Position numbers and translations under genes: made by a program
In this document: in pieces, positions 1 through 8,308 of the stretch
How the letters are laid out: each line of letters starts with the position of its first letter
How positions within the stretch are numbered: position 1 is the first letter of the stretch
DNA from: Gordonia hankookensis
Lineage (GTDB): Bacteria > Actinomycetota > Actinomycetes > Mycobacteriales > Mycobacteriaceae
Direction of reading: 5' to 3'
DNA: 64,000 bases
NCBI RefSeq assembly: GCF_014673215.1
Contig: NZ_JACWMS010000002.1
Coordinates: forward strand, 1,488,001 to 1,552,000
Notes under the pieces: model-generated
Told to the model about the DNA's origin: nothing
Databases searched by the model: none
What the model saw: the letters and a program-made list of their open reading frames with translations, nothing else

Positions 1-2
1 CA

Positions 3-1043
3 TCGCAGTCGGGGAACAGCAAGAGCGGCCACGACAAGGCCCCGTCACCGGGAAACCGGGGCGGCGAGGCGCATCAGCTCAAGCCTCGGCCAGGGACGTC
101 GAGTCCGAACAGCAATTCGCCGTCGCCCTCGTCGCCGGGTTCTCCCGGTGCGCAGCCGTCGAAACCGGCGGCCCCCAAGAACCCCTCGACGCCCCAGCGA
201 TCACCGGCGAAACCGGATCGCGACCCGCACAAGTACTCGCCGAAGACCAAGGCGCCGAATAACAAGGCGCCGAATACTTCTGATCACGCCGGTCGCAGCG
301 GGAACAAGCGGAAGGGTTCTGACCGTCCATCCGGTCCGTCCGAGAACCGCGGCCCGAACAAGACCGCGCCGAAGACCTTCGCCCGTCCGGACACGTCACC
401 GGATCGGAGTTCGCACGGACGGCCGGGCGAGAGCGGCCGCACCGGGGAACGCACGCCGGACCGGGACGATCCGCCTGCGACACCTCTGGACAGTCCGGGT
501 ATGGACGGTGTCGACAATGATCACGACGGCATCGTCGACAACGAGAATCCGTTCGTCGAGCTTCCGCCCGTGGAGATCCCGATGCCGCGGGGTGGCGGTT
601 TCCCGCTGCCGGGGATGAAGCCGCCGGCTCCGAAGGCGCCGGCAGAGCCTGCACCTGCCCCGGCGCCGAAGGCCCCCGAATCCGCACCGGCCAGACCGAC
701 GCAGCCGCCCGCCGCCCAGAAGCCCGCCCCCGCGCCGGCGAAGTTGCGGCCATGGCAGCAGGGTGCCCCTCGCCCCCCGCAGGTTCCGGAGGGCTACGTC
801 GCCGGACCGGCGAGGAACGGAAAGGGTGTCGTGTGGCGTCCGCCGGGTTCCCAGGGCGACGAGAACTCGATCCGGATCATGGAACCGACCCCGCAACACC
901 CCAACGGGTACGTTCGGTACTACAACAAGTACGGACAACCAGTCGACCAGCAGTTGAAACCGACCGGCCCGGACATGACCCACCACGATTTCGGACCGGA
1001 TGGACAGTTCCCGTCGGTCCCCAGCGGATGGCCACAGAAATGA
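3..1043 (+). CDS. Secreted polymorphic-toxin-like protein, C-terminal part (5' truncated)
   Basis: The reading frame is open from the first bases of the window, so the N-terminus is missing. The first ~165 visible residues are a low-complexity Pro/Ser/Lys/Asn-rich stretch typical of the disordered middle of large actinobacterial exported proteins. A calcium-loop-like segment DGVDNDHDGIVD follows, then a Pro/Ala/Lys linker, then a compact ~75-residue C-terminal domain (WRPPGS, IRIMEPTPQHPNGYVRYYN, DMTHHDFGPDG) that resembles the C-terminal cassettes of polymorphic toxins. I cannot name the toxin family. The stop overlaps the next start as ATGA, so toxin and immunity gene would be translationally coupled. 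Export by a type VII (ESX) system is inference from the lineage; no secretion signal is visible because the 5' end is cut off. Confidence 0.6.
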   Translation, partial: SQSGNSKSGHDKAPSPGNRGGEAHQLKPRPGTSSPNSNSPSPSSPGSPGAQPSKPAAPKNPSTPQRSPAKPDRDPHKYSPKTKAPNNKAPNTSDHAGRSGNKRKGSDRPSGPSENRGPNKTAPKTFARPDTSPDRSSHGRPGESGRTGERTPDRDDPPATPLDSPGMDGVDNDHDGIVDNENPFVELPPVEIPMPRGGGFPLPGMKPPAPKAPAEPAPAPAPKAPESAPARPTQPPAAQKPAPAPAKLRPWQQGAPRPPQVPEGYVAGPARNGKGVVWRPPGSQGDENSIRIMEPTPQHPNGYVRYYNKYGQPVDQQLKPTGPDMTHHDFGPDGQFPSVPSGWPQK

Positions 1044-1420
1044 CGAGCATCACCGACCGATCTCAGACGATCTCCGAGGTCGTGATCGAGCCGTACCGAA
1101 TCGTCGTCCGCACCGATCTCGACTGGGCCGTCGTGCTCGAGGTCTACGATGCGGTTCGCACGGGAGAGGGGGCGGTCATCCCACCGGACGAAGTGCCGAG
1201 CACTCTCGAGTCGCTGACCGGTAGGTCCGTCGACAAGATGGCGGTCGATCACCCGGGGACCTTGTCGCTGACCCTCGACGACCGATCGCGAATCGACATC
1301 GGCTGCGACCCGAGCGGCCGATACGAGGCGTGGTCCGTCGTCGCCCCCGACGGGGTCCGGGCCGTCGCGATGCCCGACGGCGAGGTGGCGTTCTGGGATC
1401 CACCGCCCGTCCAGCAGTGA
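1040..1420 (+). CDS. Candidate cognate immunity protein (possibly DUF6188-like)
   Basis: This is a 126-residue acidic protein with no signal peptide or membrane segment. The ATG at 1040 overlaps the stop of the toxin-like gene (ATGA, 1040-1043), which fixes the start and implies coupling. It contains alternating beta-strand-like stretches (VVRTDLDWAVVLEVYD, LSLTLDDRSRIDIGC, YEAWSVVAPDGVRAVAMPDGEVAFW), resembling small single-domain immunity proteins. DUF6188 is the family I think it belongs to, from memory of the pattern rather than a search. Its position directly behind a toxin C-terminus is the main argument for an immunity role. A free-standing housekeeping function cannot be excluded. Confidence 0.5.
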   Translation: MTSITDRSQTISEVVIEPYRIVVRTDLDWAVVLEVYDAVRTGEGAVIPPDEVPSTLESLTGRSVDKMAVDHPGTLSLTLDDRSRIDIGCDPSGRYEAWSVVAPDGVRAVAMPDGEVAFWDPPPVQQ

Positions 1421-1476
1421 CAGCCTGAACGGCCGGCCGCTCTCGCCTCTGGGCAAGGGCGGCCGGCACGTATCGG

Positions 1477-2667
1477 TCAGGTGGTGTGATCGTGGCCCGA
1501 CGACTCGGGCCTGCGGTGGTTCTGGGCGTCGTCGAGGGCGCGCAGCGCGGTGCCGAGGCAACGGATGACGTGCCGCCACTCGCGGGCCTCCTCGGCCCGG
1601 TGCTCGGCCTCGTCGGCATCGCCGATCTGGCGGCATGCCTTCTCGTCGACACGGCACCGATTGGACTGCTGGGCGCAGTGGCGCAGATAGCCGAGGATGG
1701 TGGTCTCGTCATACCGGCACAGGGCGGCGATGGTCATCCCGTCCGGCTCCGACCGTTCGTCGACCAGGGCGAGTACACCGTCGAGGCCGGCAGGCATCTC
1801 GTCCGACCCCGTGGGCGAAGGTCGCGGTCGCGCACTGCTGCAGCGCAATCCGATCTCAGTTGCGGCCTCGTGGATGAACGAGTCCCAGATCTCCAGCCCG
1901 GCAGTGAGGTTGGCCGGATGGAAGGCCGAGCACTCGATGCGGTGCGACGCGTGAACCCGGCCATCCTCGATCGACAGACAGATCCCCGGCCACCGCCGGC
2001 CGTTGGCGGCGACGAACTCCGCTGCACCGGAGCCCGACACCTGATCGGTGAGGATCGTGTAACACTCGATCGCCGCGACGTCGTGAATAGGGCGCAACCA
2101 CGACTTCACCGGATCGGTCGGGAGCGGGATCTCGCCGTGCCGATCGACTTGTACGGGGACGCCGACGAGTTCTTGCAGGGCCTCGACGACCAAGCCGAGC
2201 AATTGTGTCGAATCGTAGGCGAGAGTGGCGAGTTCGATGGCCGGCTCGCCGGGGATGGCCTCATCCGACGGTGGCCGAAGGAACGCCGGATGTACGACCT
2301 CCCACACTTCGCGCAGTGCCGCCACCGCGATCGCGGAGAGCCTGTCGACCTGACGTTTGCCGGTGTCGACGACGAAGTCCCCGTCGGGCCTCCGCAACGA
2401 CCGCATGCCGAGGTCTTGCAGAAGGCGCGCTTGTGCGGGTCGCCGATCGTCGTCCGCGAGTTCGGTTGCGTGAACTCGACATCGGTACCTGCGGGAACCG
2501 GTCAGCGAACATGTCATCAGCGGATGCGCATCGCTGCCGCCGTCGACGGGGATCGCCGACACGACCAGCTCGTCCCCGGGCGGAAGGCCCGCGACGCGAT
2601 CGGCCAGGTCGATCCGGTACCGGCGCCATGCGACTTCCAGTTCGTCGTCGAAGTCGGCGATGGTCAT
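1477..2667 (-). CDS. TY-Chap-like (YbjN/CesT-type) putative peptide-binding chaperone
   Basis: The start at 2667 is chosen because GAGAGGAG lies about 7 nt upstream; the frame is open further but without a good ribosome site. The 396-residue product begins FDDELEVAWRRYRIDLADRVAGLPPGDELVV, the pattern I associate with TY-Chap N-terminal domains, and continues with REVWEVVHPAFLRPP near residue 140, again recalling T3SS/YbjN-type peptide-binding chaperone domains. The C-terminal ~100 residues are charged and probably helical. The gene converges on the toxin/immunity pair (57 bp between the stops), and TY-Chap proteins have been predicted to act in polymorphic-toxin and type VII contexts. The family call is a recollection, so the product could be an uncharacterised actinobacterial protein. 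Confidence 0.45.
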   Translation of the reverse strand: MTIADFDDELEVAWRRYRIDLADRVAGLPPGDELVVSAIPVDGGSDAHPLMTCSLTGSRRYRCRVHATELADDDRRPAQARLLQDLGMRSLRRPDGDFVVDTGKRQVDRLSAIAVAALREVWEVVHPAFLRPPSDEAIPGEPAIELATLAYDSTQLLGLVVEALQELVGVPVQVDRHGEIPLPTDPVKSWLRPIHDVAAIECYTILTDQVSGSGAAEFVAANGRRWPGICLSIEDGRVHASHRIECSAFHPANLTAGLEIWDSFIHEAATEIGLRCSSARPRPSPTGSDEMPAGLDGVLALVDERSEPDGMTIAALCRYDETTILGYLRHCAQQSNRCRVDEKACRQIGDADEAEHRAEEAREWRHVIRCLGTALRALDDAQNHRRPESSGHDHTT

Positions 2668-2795
2668 GGCGAACTCCTCTCGATCGCTGGATGCGATGCT
2701 GGAGTCGAAAAGCGTGTCACTGCAATCGATCTGATCGGAGCGGTGGGGCAGCACCGAGGCCGTGAGGCTCTCGGTGCTGCCTGAACGGTCCGCGA

Positions 2796-3464
2796 TCAGG
2801 CGGCGGGAGGTGTGAGCACGGTGTCGATCAGGTAGACGGTCGCGTTGGCGGTCTTGACGCCACCACACACGACGGTTGCCGAATCGTTCACCTTCATGTC
2901 GTTGCCCGATCCCGACACGGTGAGGGACTTGCCCTCGACGGTCTTGTGTTCACCGCCGACCTGATCCGGGGTCATCTGACCCGGAACAACATGGTAGGTA
3001 AGGATATCCGTGAGCATCGCGGAGTCGGTCTTGAGCTTGTCGAGCGTTGCCGGCGGGAGCTTGGCGAACGCGTCGTCGGTGGGGGCGAACACGGTGTACT
3101 GCCCGTTGTTCAGCGTGTCGACGAGGTTCACGTCGGGGTTCAGCTGTCCCGACACCGCCTGGGTGAGGGTCTTCAGCATCGGGTTCGCGGCCGCCGCAGT
3201 GGCAACAGGAGCCATCGCCATCCCGTCGACCGATGCCGGGCCCGTCGGATTCTGTTGTGCGTAGGCGGCACAACCCGAGCCGACCATCGCGGCCGGTGCG
3301 GCAGAGGCGCTTTCACCAGCCATTCCGCTCATCGGTGCCATACTCGACGCGGTAGAATCGGATGACGTGGAGCTGTCGTCCGACGAACATCCCGCCACGA
3401 GTCCGATTGCCAGCACGGCACCTGACGCCGCCAGCACTACTCGCTGCATTCCTTTGATCGCCAT
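2796..3464 (-). CDS. FAS1 (fasciclin) domain surface lipoprotein, MPT70/MPT83-like
   Basis: The 222-residue protein has a lipoprotein signal (hydrophobic core residues 8-22, lipobox LVAGC with lipidation Cys26), a Ser/Thr/Ala-rich linker, then one FAS1 domain from about residue 85 ([40 protein letters not shown]; later [15 protein letters not shown] and [15 protein letters not shown]). It should be anchored to the outer face of the membrane. MPT70 and MPT83 of M. tuberculosis have this architecture and are SigK-dependent. A SigK-type promoter lies 57 bp upstream (3522-3548), and the sigK operon is 13 kb away. An alternative start at 3449 (MQRVV) would still leave a signal peptide. Two Cys remain after the lipobox (GSGCAAY and VVCGGVK), as in MPT70-type proteins. 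Confidence 0.88.
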   Translation of the reverse strand: MAIKGMQRVVLAASGAVLAIGLVAGCSSDDSSTSSDSTASSMAPMSGMAGESASAAPAAMVGSGCAAYAQQNPTGPASVDGMAMAPVATAAAANPMLKTLTQAVSGQLNPDVNLVDTLNNGQYTVFAPTDDAFAKLPPATLDKLKTDSAMLTDILTYHVVPGQMTPDQVGGEHKTVEGKSLTVSGSGNDMKVNDSATVVCGGVKTANATVYLIDTVLTPPAA

Positions 3465-3521
3465 GATCGATCATCCAATCTGTCGGTGGTGGACCCACCG
3501 CCCGGCAGGTCTCATCGAGTC

Positions 3522-3548
3522 ATTCGCTGGCGAGGTGATTCCGGATGG
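3522..3548 (-). promoter_or_regulatory. SigK-type promoter of the FAS1 lipoprotein
   Basis: Read on the minus strand: -35 CCATCC (3548-3543), 15-bp spacer, -10 GCGAAT (3527-3522). This resembles the reported mycobacterial SigK consensus CCATCC / CCGAAT. The expected start is near 3514, giving a leader of about 50 nt. Confidence 0.7.
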
Positions 3549-3607
3549 GTGTGGGTTTTCTGATTGCGCCACATGCCAGCTCACCAGCGACGATCTGTGC
3601 ACCAAAC

Positions 3608-3634
3608 CAATCCGCATGTCGTGCTCAACCGAAT
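3608..3634 (+). promoter_or_regulatory. SigK-type promoter of the membrane molybdoprotein
   Basis: -35 CAATCC (3608-3613), 15-bp spacer, -10 CCGAAT (3629-3634), with one mismatch to CCATCC in the -35. It is divergent from the FAS1 promoter, with the two -35 boxes 59 bp apart. The leader would be about 50 nt. Confidence 0.65.
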
Positions 3635-3692
3635 AGCAGATGTCGTTGATGAACAGCTGGTCCGGCGGATCTGCTGTGAGAGGAGGCCGCAG

Positions 3693-5258
3693 ATGCGCGC
3701 CAGTACCGAAAAGTATGTGCGTGCGGGCATATCCGGGCTTGTCGCCGTCGGGTGCGGCGTGGCGTCGGGTGAACTCGTCGCGCTGGCCGTCTCGCCGTTC
3801 GCATCGCCCTATCAGGCCGTGGCCGCCTTTCTGGTCGACCATTCGCCGGCATTTGCCCGTGAGTTCGCCATCCACACCTTCGGGACGAACGACAAACAGG
3901 CGCTGATGTTCGGCATGGTGGCGGTGATCGTCGTTCTCGCGGTGGTGGCCGGAATCCTGCAGGCACGTCGGCCGCCACTCGGCCTGGTCGTGGTCGTACT
4001 CTTCGCGGCCTTCGGAGTTCTCGCCGCGGTGACCCGGCCTACGTTCGAGCCGTTCTACATCCTCCCGCCTGCCGTGTCCGGACTCGTGTCGGGCCTCGTG
4101 CTCGTTCTGTTGTGCCGCGGAGCGCAGCCCCGCTCGGATGGTCCTGTCGAATCCGGGGAAGGGCCTGCTCGGAGCTCCGTCGGAGGCGGATGGTCGCGCC
4201 GACAGTTCGCCGGTGCGATCGGGGTGCTCGCGGTGGCCTCGGCCGCTTCGGTGCTCGTGGCCCGCCAGGTGGCCCGTACCGGTGGCGTGATCGCAGAGCG
4301 GATGCGCGCGGTGTTGCCGAAGGTTTCCTCGGCGGCCGCCCCGATACCTGCGGGTACCGATGTGGCAGTCGATGGCGTGACCCCGTTTGTCACCGGGAAC
4401 GGTACGTTCTATCGGATCGACACCGCGCTACAGGTGCCGCAACTGAGCACGCGTGACTGGCGATTGCGTATCCATGGGATGGTCGATCGAGAGATCACGC
4501 TGTCATGGGACGACCTGATGTCGATGCCGGCCATGGAACGCATCATCACGCTGTCCTGCGTCTCCAATGAGGTCGGCGGCGATCTCGCGGGCAACGCGCG
4601 ATGGCTCGGCTTCCCGATGCGCGACATCCTCGATCGCGCTGGTGTGCGATCCGGCGCCGACATGCTCTTGTCCACCAGCATCGACGGTTGGACGTCCGGT
4701 ACGCCGCTGCAGGCGATCACGGACGGCCGGGACGCGATGCTGGCCATCGGCATGAACGGTGAGCCGTTACCACTCGAACACGGCTATCCGGTCCGGCAGG
4801 TGATCCCCGGCCTCTATGGGTTCGTGTCGGCATGCAAGTGGGTCGTCGATTGGGAGATCACCAGATTCGATCGTGCACAGGCCTATTGGACGAAACGCGG
4901 CTGGGGGGTACGGGCACCGATCAAGACCGCGTCCCGCATCGATCGTCCTGCGCCACTGTCGAGACAACCGGCCGGGCGGGTGGTGGTGGCCGGCACCGCT
5001 TGGGCGCAACATCGCGGTGTGCGTGGTGTGGAGGTGCGCGTCGACGACGGGCCCTGGCAGCCGGCCACTCTGGCGACCGAGTACTCCGTCGACACCTGGC
5101 GCCAGTGGACCTGGGACTGGGATGCGACTCCGGGTCAGCACACTGTGCACTGCCGCGCGACCGACGCGGCCGGTCGCACCCAACCCGAGCAGCGGGTGGC
5201 CCCGATCCCCGACGGCGCCACGGGCTGGCACAGCCGGGTGTTCCGGATCGAGGGGTGA
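3693..5258 (+). CDS. Five-TM molybdopterin-dependent oxidoreductase (sulfite-oxidase fold), likely Sec/Tat dual-targeted
   Basis: The ATG at 3693 follows AGAGGAGG by 6 nt. The 521-residue protein has four N-terminal membrane segments (about 10-33, 70-90, 94-114, 121-141), a cytoplasmic loop carrying a twin-arginine motif SRRQF (Arg169-Arg170) and a fifth hydrophobic segment (171-190). A periplasmic sulfite-oxidase-type Moco domain follows, with the predicted molybdenum-ligating Cys289 in TLSCVSNEVGG, and then a C-terminal Mo-co dimerisation domain (VVVAGTAWAQHRGVRGVEVRVDDGPW). The layout matches actinobacterial polytopic Moco proteins whose last TM and globular domain need Tat after Sec inserts the first helices. 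The substrate is unknown; methionine-sulfoxide or sulfite chemistry would be guesswork. A SigK-type promoter precedes it. The gene converges on the monooxygenase with 1 bp between stops. Confidence 0.85.
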   Translation: MRASTEKYVRAGISGLVAVGCGVASGELVALAVSPFASPYQAVAAFLVDHSPAFAREFAIHTFGTNDKQALMFGMVAVIVVLAVVAGILQARRPPLGLVVVVLFAAFGVLAAVTRPTFEPFYILPPAVSGLVSGLVLVLLCRGAQPRSDGPVESGEGPARSSVGGGWSRRQFAGAIGVLAVASAASVLVARQVARTGGVIAERMRAVLPKVSSAAAPIPAGTDVAVDGVTPFVTGNGTFYRIDTALQVPQLSTRDWRLRIHGMVDREITLSWDDLMSMPAMERIITLSCVSNEVGGDLAGNARWLGFPMRDILDRAGVRSGADMLLSTSIDGWTSGTPLQAITDGRDAMLAIGMNGEPLPLEHGYPVRQVIPGLYGFVSACKWVVDWEITRFDRAQAYWTKRGWGVRAPIKTASRIDRPAPLSRQPAGRVVVAGTAWAQHRGVRGVEVRVDDGPWQPATLATEYSVDTWRQWTWDWDATPGQHTVHCRATDAAGRTQPEQRVAPIPDGATGWHSRVFRIEG

Positions 5259-5259
5259 G

Positions 5260-6759
5260 TCAGGCGGGTGCAGGTGCCCGGCCGAACACCATCGAGTCCT
5301 CGACATCGTCGAGGCGATGGTCGATCGCGTCACGGTAGTAGTTGTGGCGTACCGCCCAGTGTCCTCTGGTGCCCGACTTGGGCAGGGCGTCCGGTGCGCG
5401 CTCCACGTAACCGGCCTTGAGATCCCACAACGGTCTGGACCCCATCGATTCCGATCCCAGATGCGGGTAGGCATGGGTGTAGCCGTGGGAGTTCATGTAG
5501 CGCAACAGCTTCGCCACGGCGCGCGCTGTCATGTCCGCGCGCAGGGTCCAGGATGCGTTGGTGTAACCGACCGACCATGCGAGATTGGGGACGTCCTCGA
5601 GGAGATGGCTCTTGAAGACGAAGCGATCGTGTGGCTTGATCTCGGCGTCGTCGACACGAATCCGGATGCCGCCGAACGCGAGCAGTTGCAGACCGGTGGC
5701 AGTCACGACGAGATCGGCATCGATGTGTCGTCCCGACTGCAGGGTGACGCCGTCCGCGTCGAACCGATCGATCTGATCGGTCACCATCTCCACCCGGCCG
5801 GTGGTGATCTCGGCGAACAGGTCGCCGTCGGGCACCATGCACATGCGCTGATCCCAGGGGTCGTAGCGGGGATTGAAATGCACATCGACCGGGTAATTGT
5901 CGGGGAGCTCCTTGGCGACGCCTGAACGCAGGAGCTTACGGCCGACCTTCGGGAACCGGTGCATCCCGTGCACCATGGCGGCGGTCTGCGCCGCGTAGCG
6001 GGCGCGGATCACCTTGTGGGCCGCCTTGGCGGGCAAGAGTTTCCGGATCAGCGGATTGATTCGCTGCTGCTGTGACATCGACGCGATATACGACGGCGAC
6101 CGCTGGAGCATCGTGACGTGTTCGGCGGTGCGTGCCAGCGAAGGGATGAGGCTCACCGCGGTGGCGCCGCTCCCGATCACGACGATCCGTTTGCCGGAGT
6201 GGTCCAGACCTTCCGGCCAATGCTGCGGATGCACGACCGTGCCGGTGAAGTCGTCTAGTCCGGTGAACCGCGGTCGGTAGGGATCGTCGTAGTCGTAATA
6301 CCCGGTGGCGAAGTAGACGAACCGGCACCGGTAGGTCTGTTCTGTGCCGGCCGCGGAGGTGGCGATCGTCCAGGTGTCGGTGCTCGAGTCCCAGTCGGCG
6401 GAGCGGACGTGGTGTCCGAACCGGATGTGTTCGGTTATCCCGTGCCTGGCCGCCGTCGCAGTGACATAGTCACGGATGTCTGCGCCCTGGGCGAGGGCTT
6501 CTGGTCGACGCCACGGCTCGAAGGGAAAGCTCAGGGTGAAGATGTCGCTGTCCGAGCGTATGCCGGGATAGCGGAACAGGTCCCAGGTGCCGCCGATGTG
6601 CTCGCGTCGCTCCAGGATCAGGTAGCGGGTGGTGGGGTCCGACTCGGTCAACCGGTAGGCGGCATCGATGCCGGAGAGTCCTGCGCCGATGATGATGACG
6701 TCGTGGAGCTCGGCGCCGTCGGCGCCCGATCCGATGCTGGTTGTGTCGGGCTCGTTCAC
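5260..6759 (-). CDS. EthA-like flavin-containing Baeyer-Villiger monooxygenase
   Basis: The start is GTG at 6759, preceded by GAGGAGG with a 5-nt gap; the frame runs on upstream inside the next gene but without that site. The 499-residue product has an N-terminal FAD motif GAGLSGIDAAYRL, the Baeyer-Villiger fingerprint FTGTVVHPQHWP (F-x-G-x3-H-x3-W-P) and a NADPH motif GSGATAVSL. Its sequence runs closely parallel to M. tuberculosis EthA as I remember it (GGTWDLFRYPGIRSDSD, CxVPxGDLF-type block, YTNASWTLRADM). It is probably a ketone- or thioamide-oxygenating enzyme, with the physiological substrate unknown. It lies 40 bp downstream of the desaturase-like gene on the same strand and is probably cotranscribed from the TetR-divergent promoter. 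Confidence 0.88.
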   Translation of the reverse strand: MNEPDTTSIGSGADGAELHDVIIIGAGLSGIDAAYRLTESDPTTRYLILERREHIGGTWDLFRYPGIRSDSDIFTLSFPFEPWRRPEALAQGADIRDYVTATAARHGITEHIRFGHHVRSADWDSSTDTWTIATSAAGTEQTYRCRFVYFATGYYDYDDPYRPRFTGLDDFTGTVVHPQHWPEGLDHSGKRIVVIGSGATAVSLIPSLARTAEHVTMLQRSPSYIASMSQQQRINPLIRKLLPAKAAHKVIRARYAAQTAAMVHGMHRFPKVGRKLLRSGVAKELPDNYPVDVHFNPRYDPWDQRMCMVPDGDLFAEITTGRVEMVTDQIDRFDADGVTLQSGRHIDADLVVTATGLQLLAFGGIRIRVDDAEIKPHDRFVFKSHLLEDVPNLAWSVGYTNASWTLRADMTARAVAKLLRYMNSHGYTHAYPHLGSESMGSRPLWDLKAGYVERAPDALPKSGTRGHWAVRHNYYRDAIDHRLDDVEDSMVFGRAPAPA

Positions 6760-6799
6760 CGGGACCTCCTCGTCGAGTTCCGCACTGATCGCGGAACGA

Positions 6800-8221
6800 T
6801 CACGGACCGTGTCGATCACGAACGTGGGCAAACACATCCGCGACCGCCCGTTGTGCACTGTCGGCAGCGGCCTCCATCGTCGACGGCAGACCGGTGTCGG
6901 TCCAGTCGCCGGCGAGGAACAGTCCCTCGACGGGGGTCCGTGAAGGTAACCGTAGTTCTTCGAAGCCCGGTTGTGCGGAGAATGTGGCTTGCGGCTGATG
7001 GATGACCTGCGCGCGCAACACCTCGGCGTCGGCGAAGGCCGGGTAGTTCGTGCGGAGCGCATCCAGGGCGATGTCGATGAACTCGTCGTGCGGTGTGTGC
7101 AACACGTCGCGGGACGCGCTGACCGCGAGGGCGTAGCAATGGTCGGCGCGTCCCTGCATCTGGCCGACGTCGAAGACCCACTCGATGGTGCAGTCGCGGA
7201 GGTTCTCGGCCAGGCGTCGGTTGCCGAGTGGACGATCGAGCCAGACATACACCGATGAGATCGGTGCCGCCTCGATCTTGCGGACCTGGCTGAAATGCTC
7301 GAGCGAGCCGAGTGCGCTTCGGTCGAGGATGGTGGTCAGCGCCCAGGGCGGGATGGCGAGCACCACCGCGGATGCGGGAAGGACCCGGCCATCGGTGAGC
7401 TGCACGGCCGTGACACCGTCGTCGGCGAGCTCGACATCGATGGCGGCCTTGCCGGTGATGATGGTCGCGTCGCGGTCCAGCAGATATTCGACGGCGGGCG
7501 CGACGAAGAGGTCGTAGAGGGAGACCCGCGGCCAGATCGCGTCCATGCTGCGGGGGTTGCCCGCGAGAGCGCGCTCGAGACCGACATGCAGTGTCTGGAC
7601 GAAGGTGAACGCCGACACCCGGTCGGGCTTCTCGTTGAGCAGACCGATCACGAGCTGATCCAGCTGTATCTTCCGCAGCGATCGCGGCGCGCCGATCGTC
7701 CGGAACCATGCGGCGACGGTCAGGTGGTCGAGGTCGGGCGACGGTGACGCGGCCGCGCGGGCGATACGGAACAGGGCGAGCAGTGCCGCAGGTCGGTCGA
7801 GCATCGGTATGGGGACCCGCGCCATCCAGAACACGCCGAGGGCGCGGCTCAACGGCAGCGGCAGCCACGAGGGCCCGCCGTCGAATCCGTGCAGCCGATC
7901 GGGGCCCGTTCGAATGGCGAAGGGCGGCATGTCCCAGAGCAACTCGTCGCGAGTCCCCACGGTGTCCACGTAGGACAGCAGGGCATCGTAGAAACCGGCA
8001 AAGAGATGTGGCCCGTTGTCGACGAGTTGGTCGTCGCCAGGTAGCTCGAACGACATGGTGCGGCCGCCGAGCCGGCCACGCTTCTCCACCAGGGTCACCG
8101 GCACGCCGTCGCGCGCCAGCCACACCGCGGTGGCGAGTCCGGCCAGCCCACCCCCGACGACGATCACCGGATTCTCGAGGTCCGGATCGTGTCGGCTCGT
8201 GGCGTGCTGCGTTGCTGTCAT
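6800..8221 (-). CDS. HpnE/carotenoid-desaturase-like FAD-dependent oxidoreductase
   Basis: The 473-residue flavoprotein has an N-terminal dinucleotide motif VIVVGGGLAGLATAVWLARDG and VEKRGRLGGRTMSF, as in squalene-associated desaturases (HpnE, hydroxysqualene dehydroxylase) and amine oxidases. The C-terminal FAD-binding block is EGLFLAGDWTDTGLPSTMEAAADSAQRA, diagnostic for this superfamily. No squalene or phytoene synthase gene is nearby, so an isoprenoid substrate is inference. The start at 8221 is the ATG of MTATQH. The gene is divergent from a TetR regulator with overlapping -10 boxes and is followed by the EthA-like gene, suggesting a two-gene oxidative module controlled by that repressor. 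Confidence 0.75.
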   Translation of the reverse strand: MTATQHATSRHDPDLENPVIVVGGGLAGLATAVWLARDGVPVTLVEKRGRLGGRTMSFELPGDDQLVDNGPHLFAGFYDALLSYVDTVGTRDELLWDMPPFAIRTGPDRLHGFDGGPSWLPLPLSRALGVFWMARVPIPMLDRPAALLALFRIARAAASPSPDLDHLTVAAWFRTIGAPRSLRKIQLDQLVIGLLNEKPDRVSAFTFVQTLHVGLERALAGNPRSMDAIWPRVSLYDLFVAPAVEYLLDRDATIITGKAAIDVELADDGVTAVQLTDGRVLPASAVVLAIPPWALTTILDRSALGSLEHFSQVRKIEAAPISSVYVWLDRPLGNRRLAENLRDCTIEWVFDVGQMQGRADHCYALAVSASRDVLHTPHDEFIDIALDALRTNYPAFADAEVLRAQVIHQPQATFSAQPGFEELRLPSRTPVEGLFLAGDWTDTGLPSTMEAAADSAQRAVADVFAHVRDRHGP

Positions 8222-8296
8222 GCGGCCCCGACCCCTGCAGGAAAGCGATTGGACTGCCACCCTCGTCGCCGAAAAGTGCGACATCGGTGTTGCATG

Positions 8297-8303
8297 TACG
8301 CTA
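8297..8303. promoter_or_regulatory. Shared palindromic -10 region, TetR / desaturase divergent promoters
   Basis: TACGCTA reads TACGCT on the plus strand (8297-8302, 6 nt before the GTG of tetR) and TAGCGT on the minus strand (8303-8298), so both -10 elements occupy the same bases. Occupancy by one polymerase would exclude the other. Confidence 0.45.
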
Positions 8304-8308
8304 GGCCG

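Noticed and set aside
79..986. Long minus-strand and +1 open frames over the toxin-like gene (Arg/Pro-rich)
   Set aside because: They are GC-rich shadow frames of the plus-strand frame that ends at 1043; their composition is that of antisense codons and they have no ribosome site.
3564..3692. Extended N-terminus of the molybdoprotein starting near 3564
   Set aside because: It would include the SigK-type promoter and run past an excellent ribosome site at 3679; ATG 3693 begins right before the first membrane segment.
6760..7248. Upstream extension of the EthA-like monooxygenase to a start near 7248
   Set aside because: The extension lies inside the desaturase coding sequence in another frame; GTG 6759 has a strong ribosome site and gives the family's N-terminus.
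8222..8296. A fourth SigK-type promoter before the desaturase/EthA-like operon
   Set aside because: Neither CCATCC nor a [C/G]CGAA[T/C] box at 15-bp spacing is present; a TANNNT-type -10 shared with tetR fits better.
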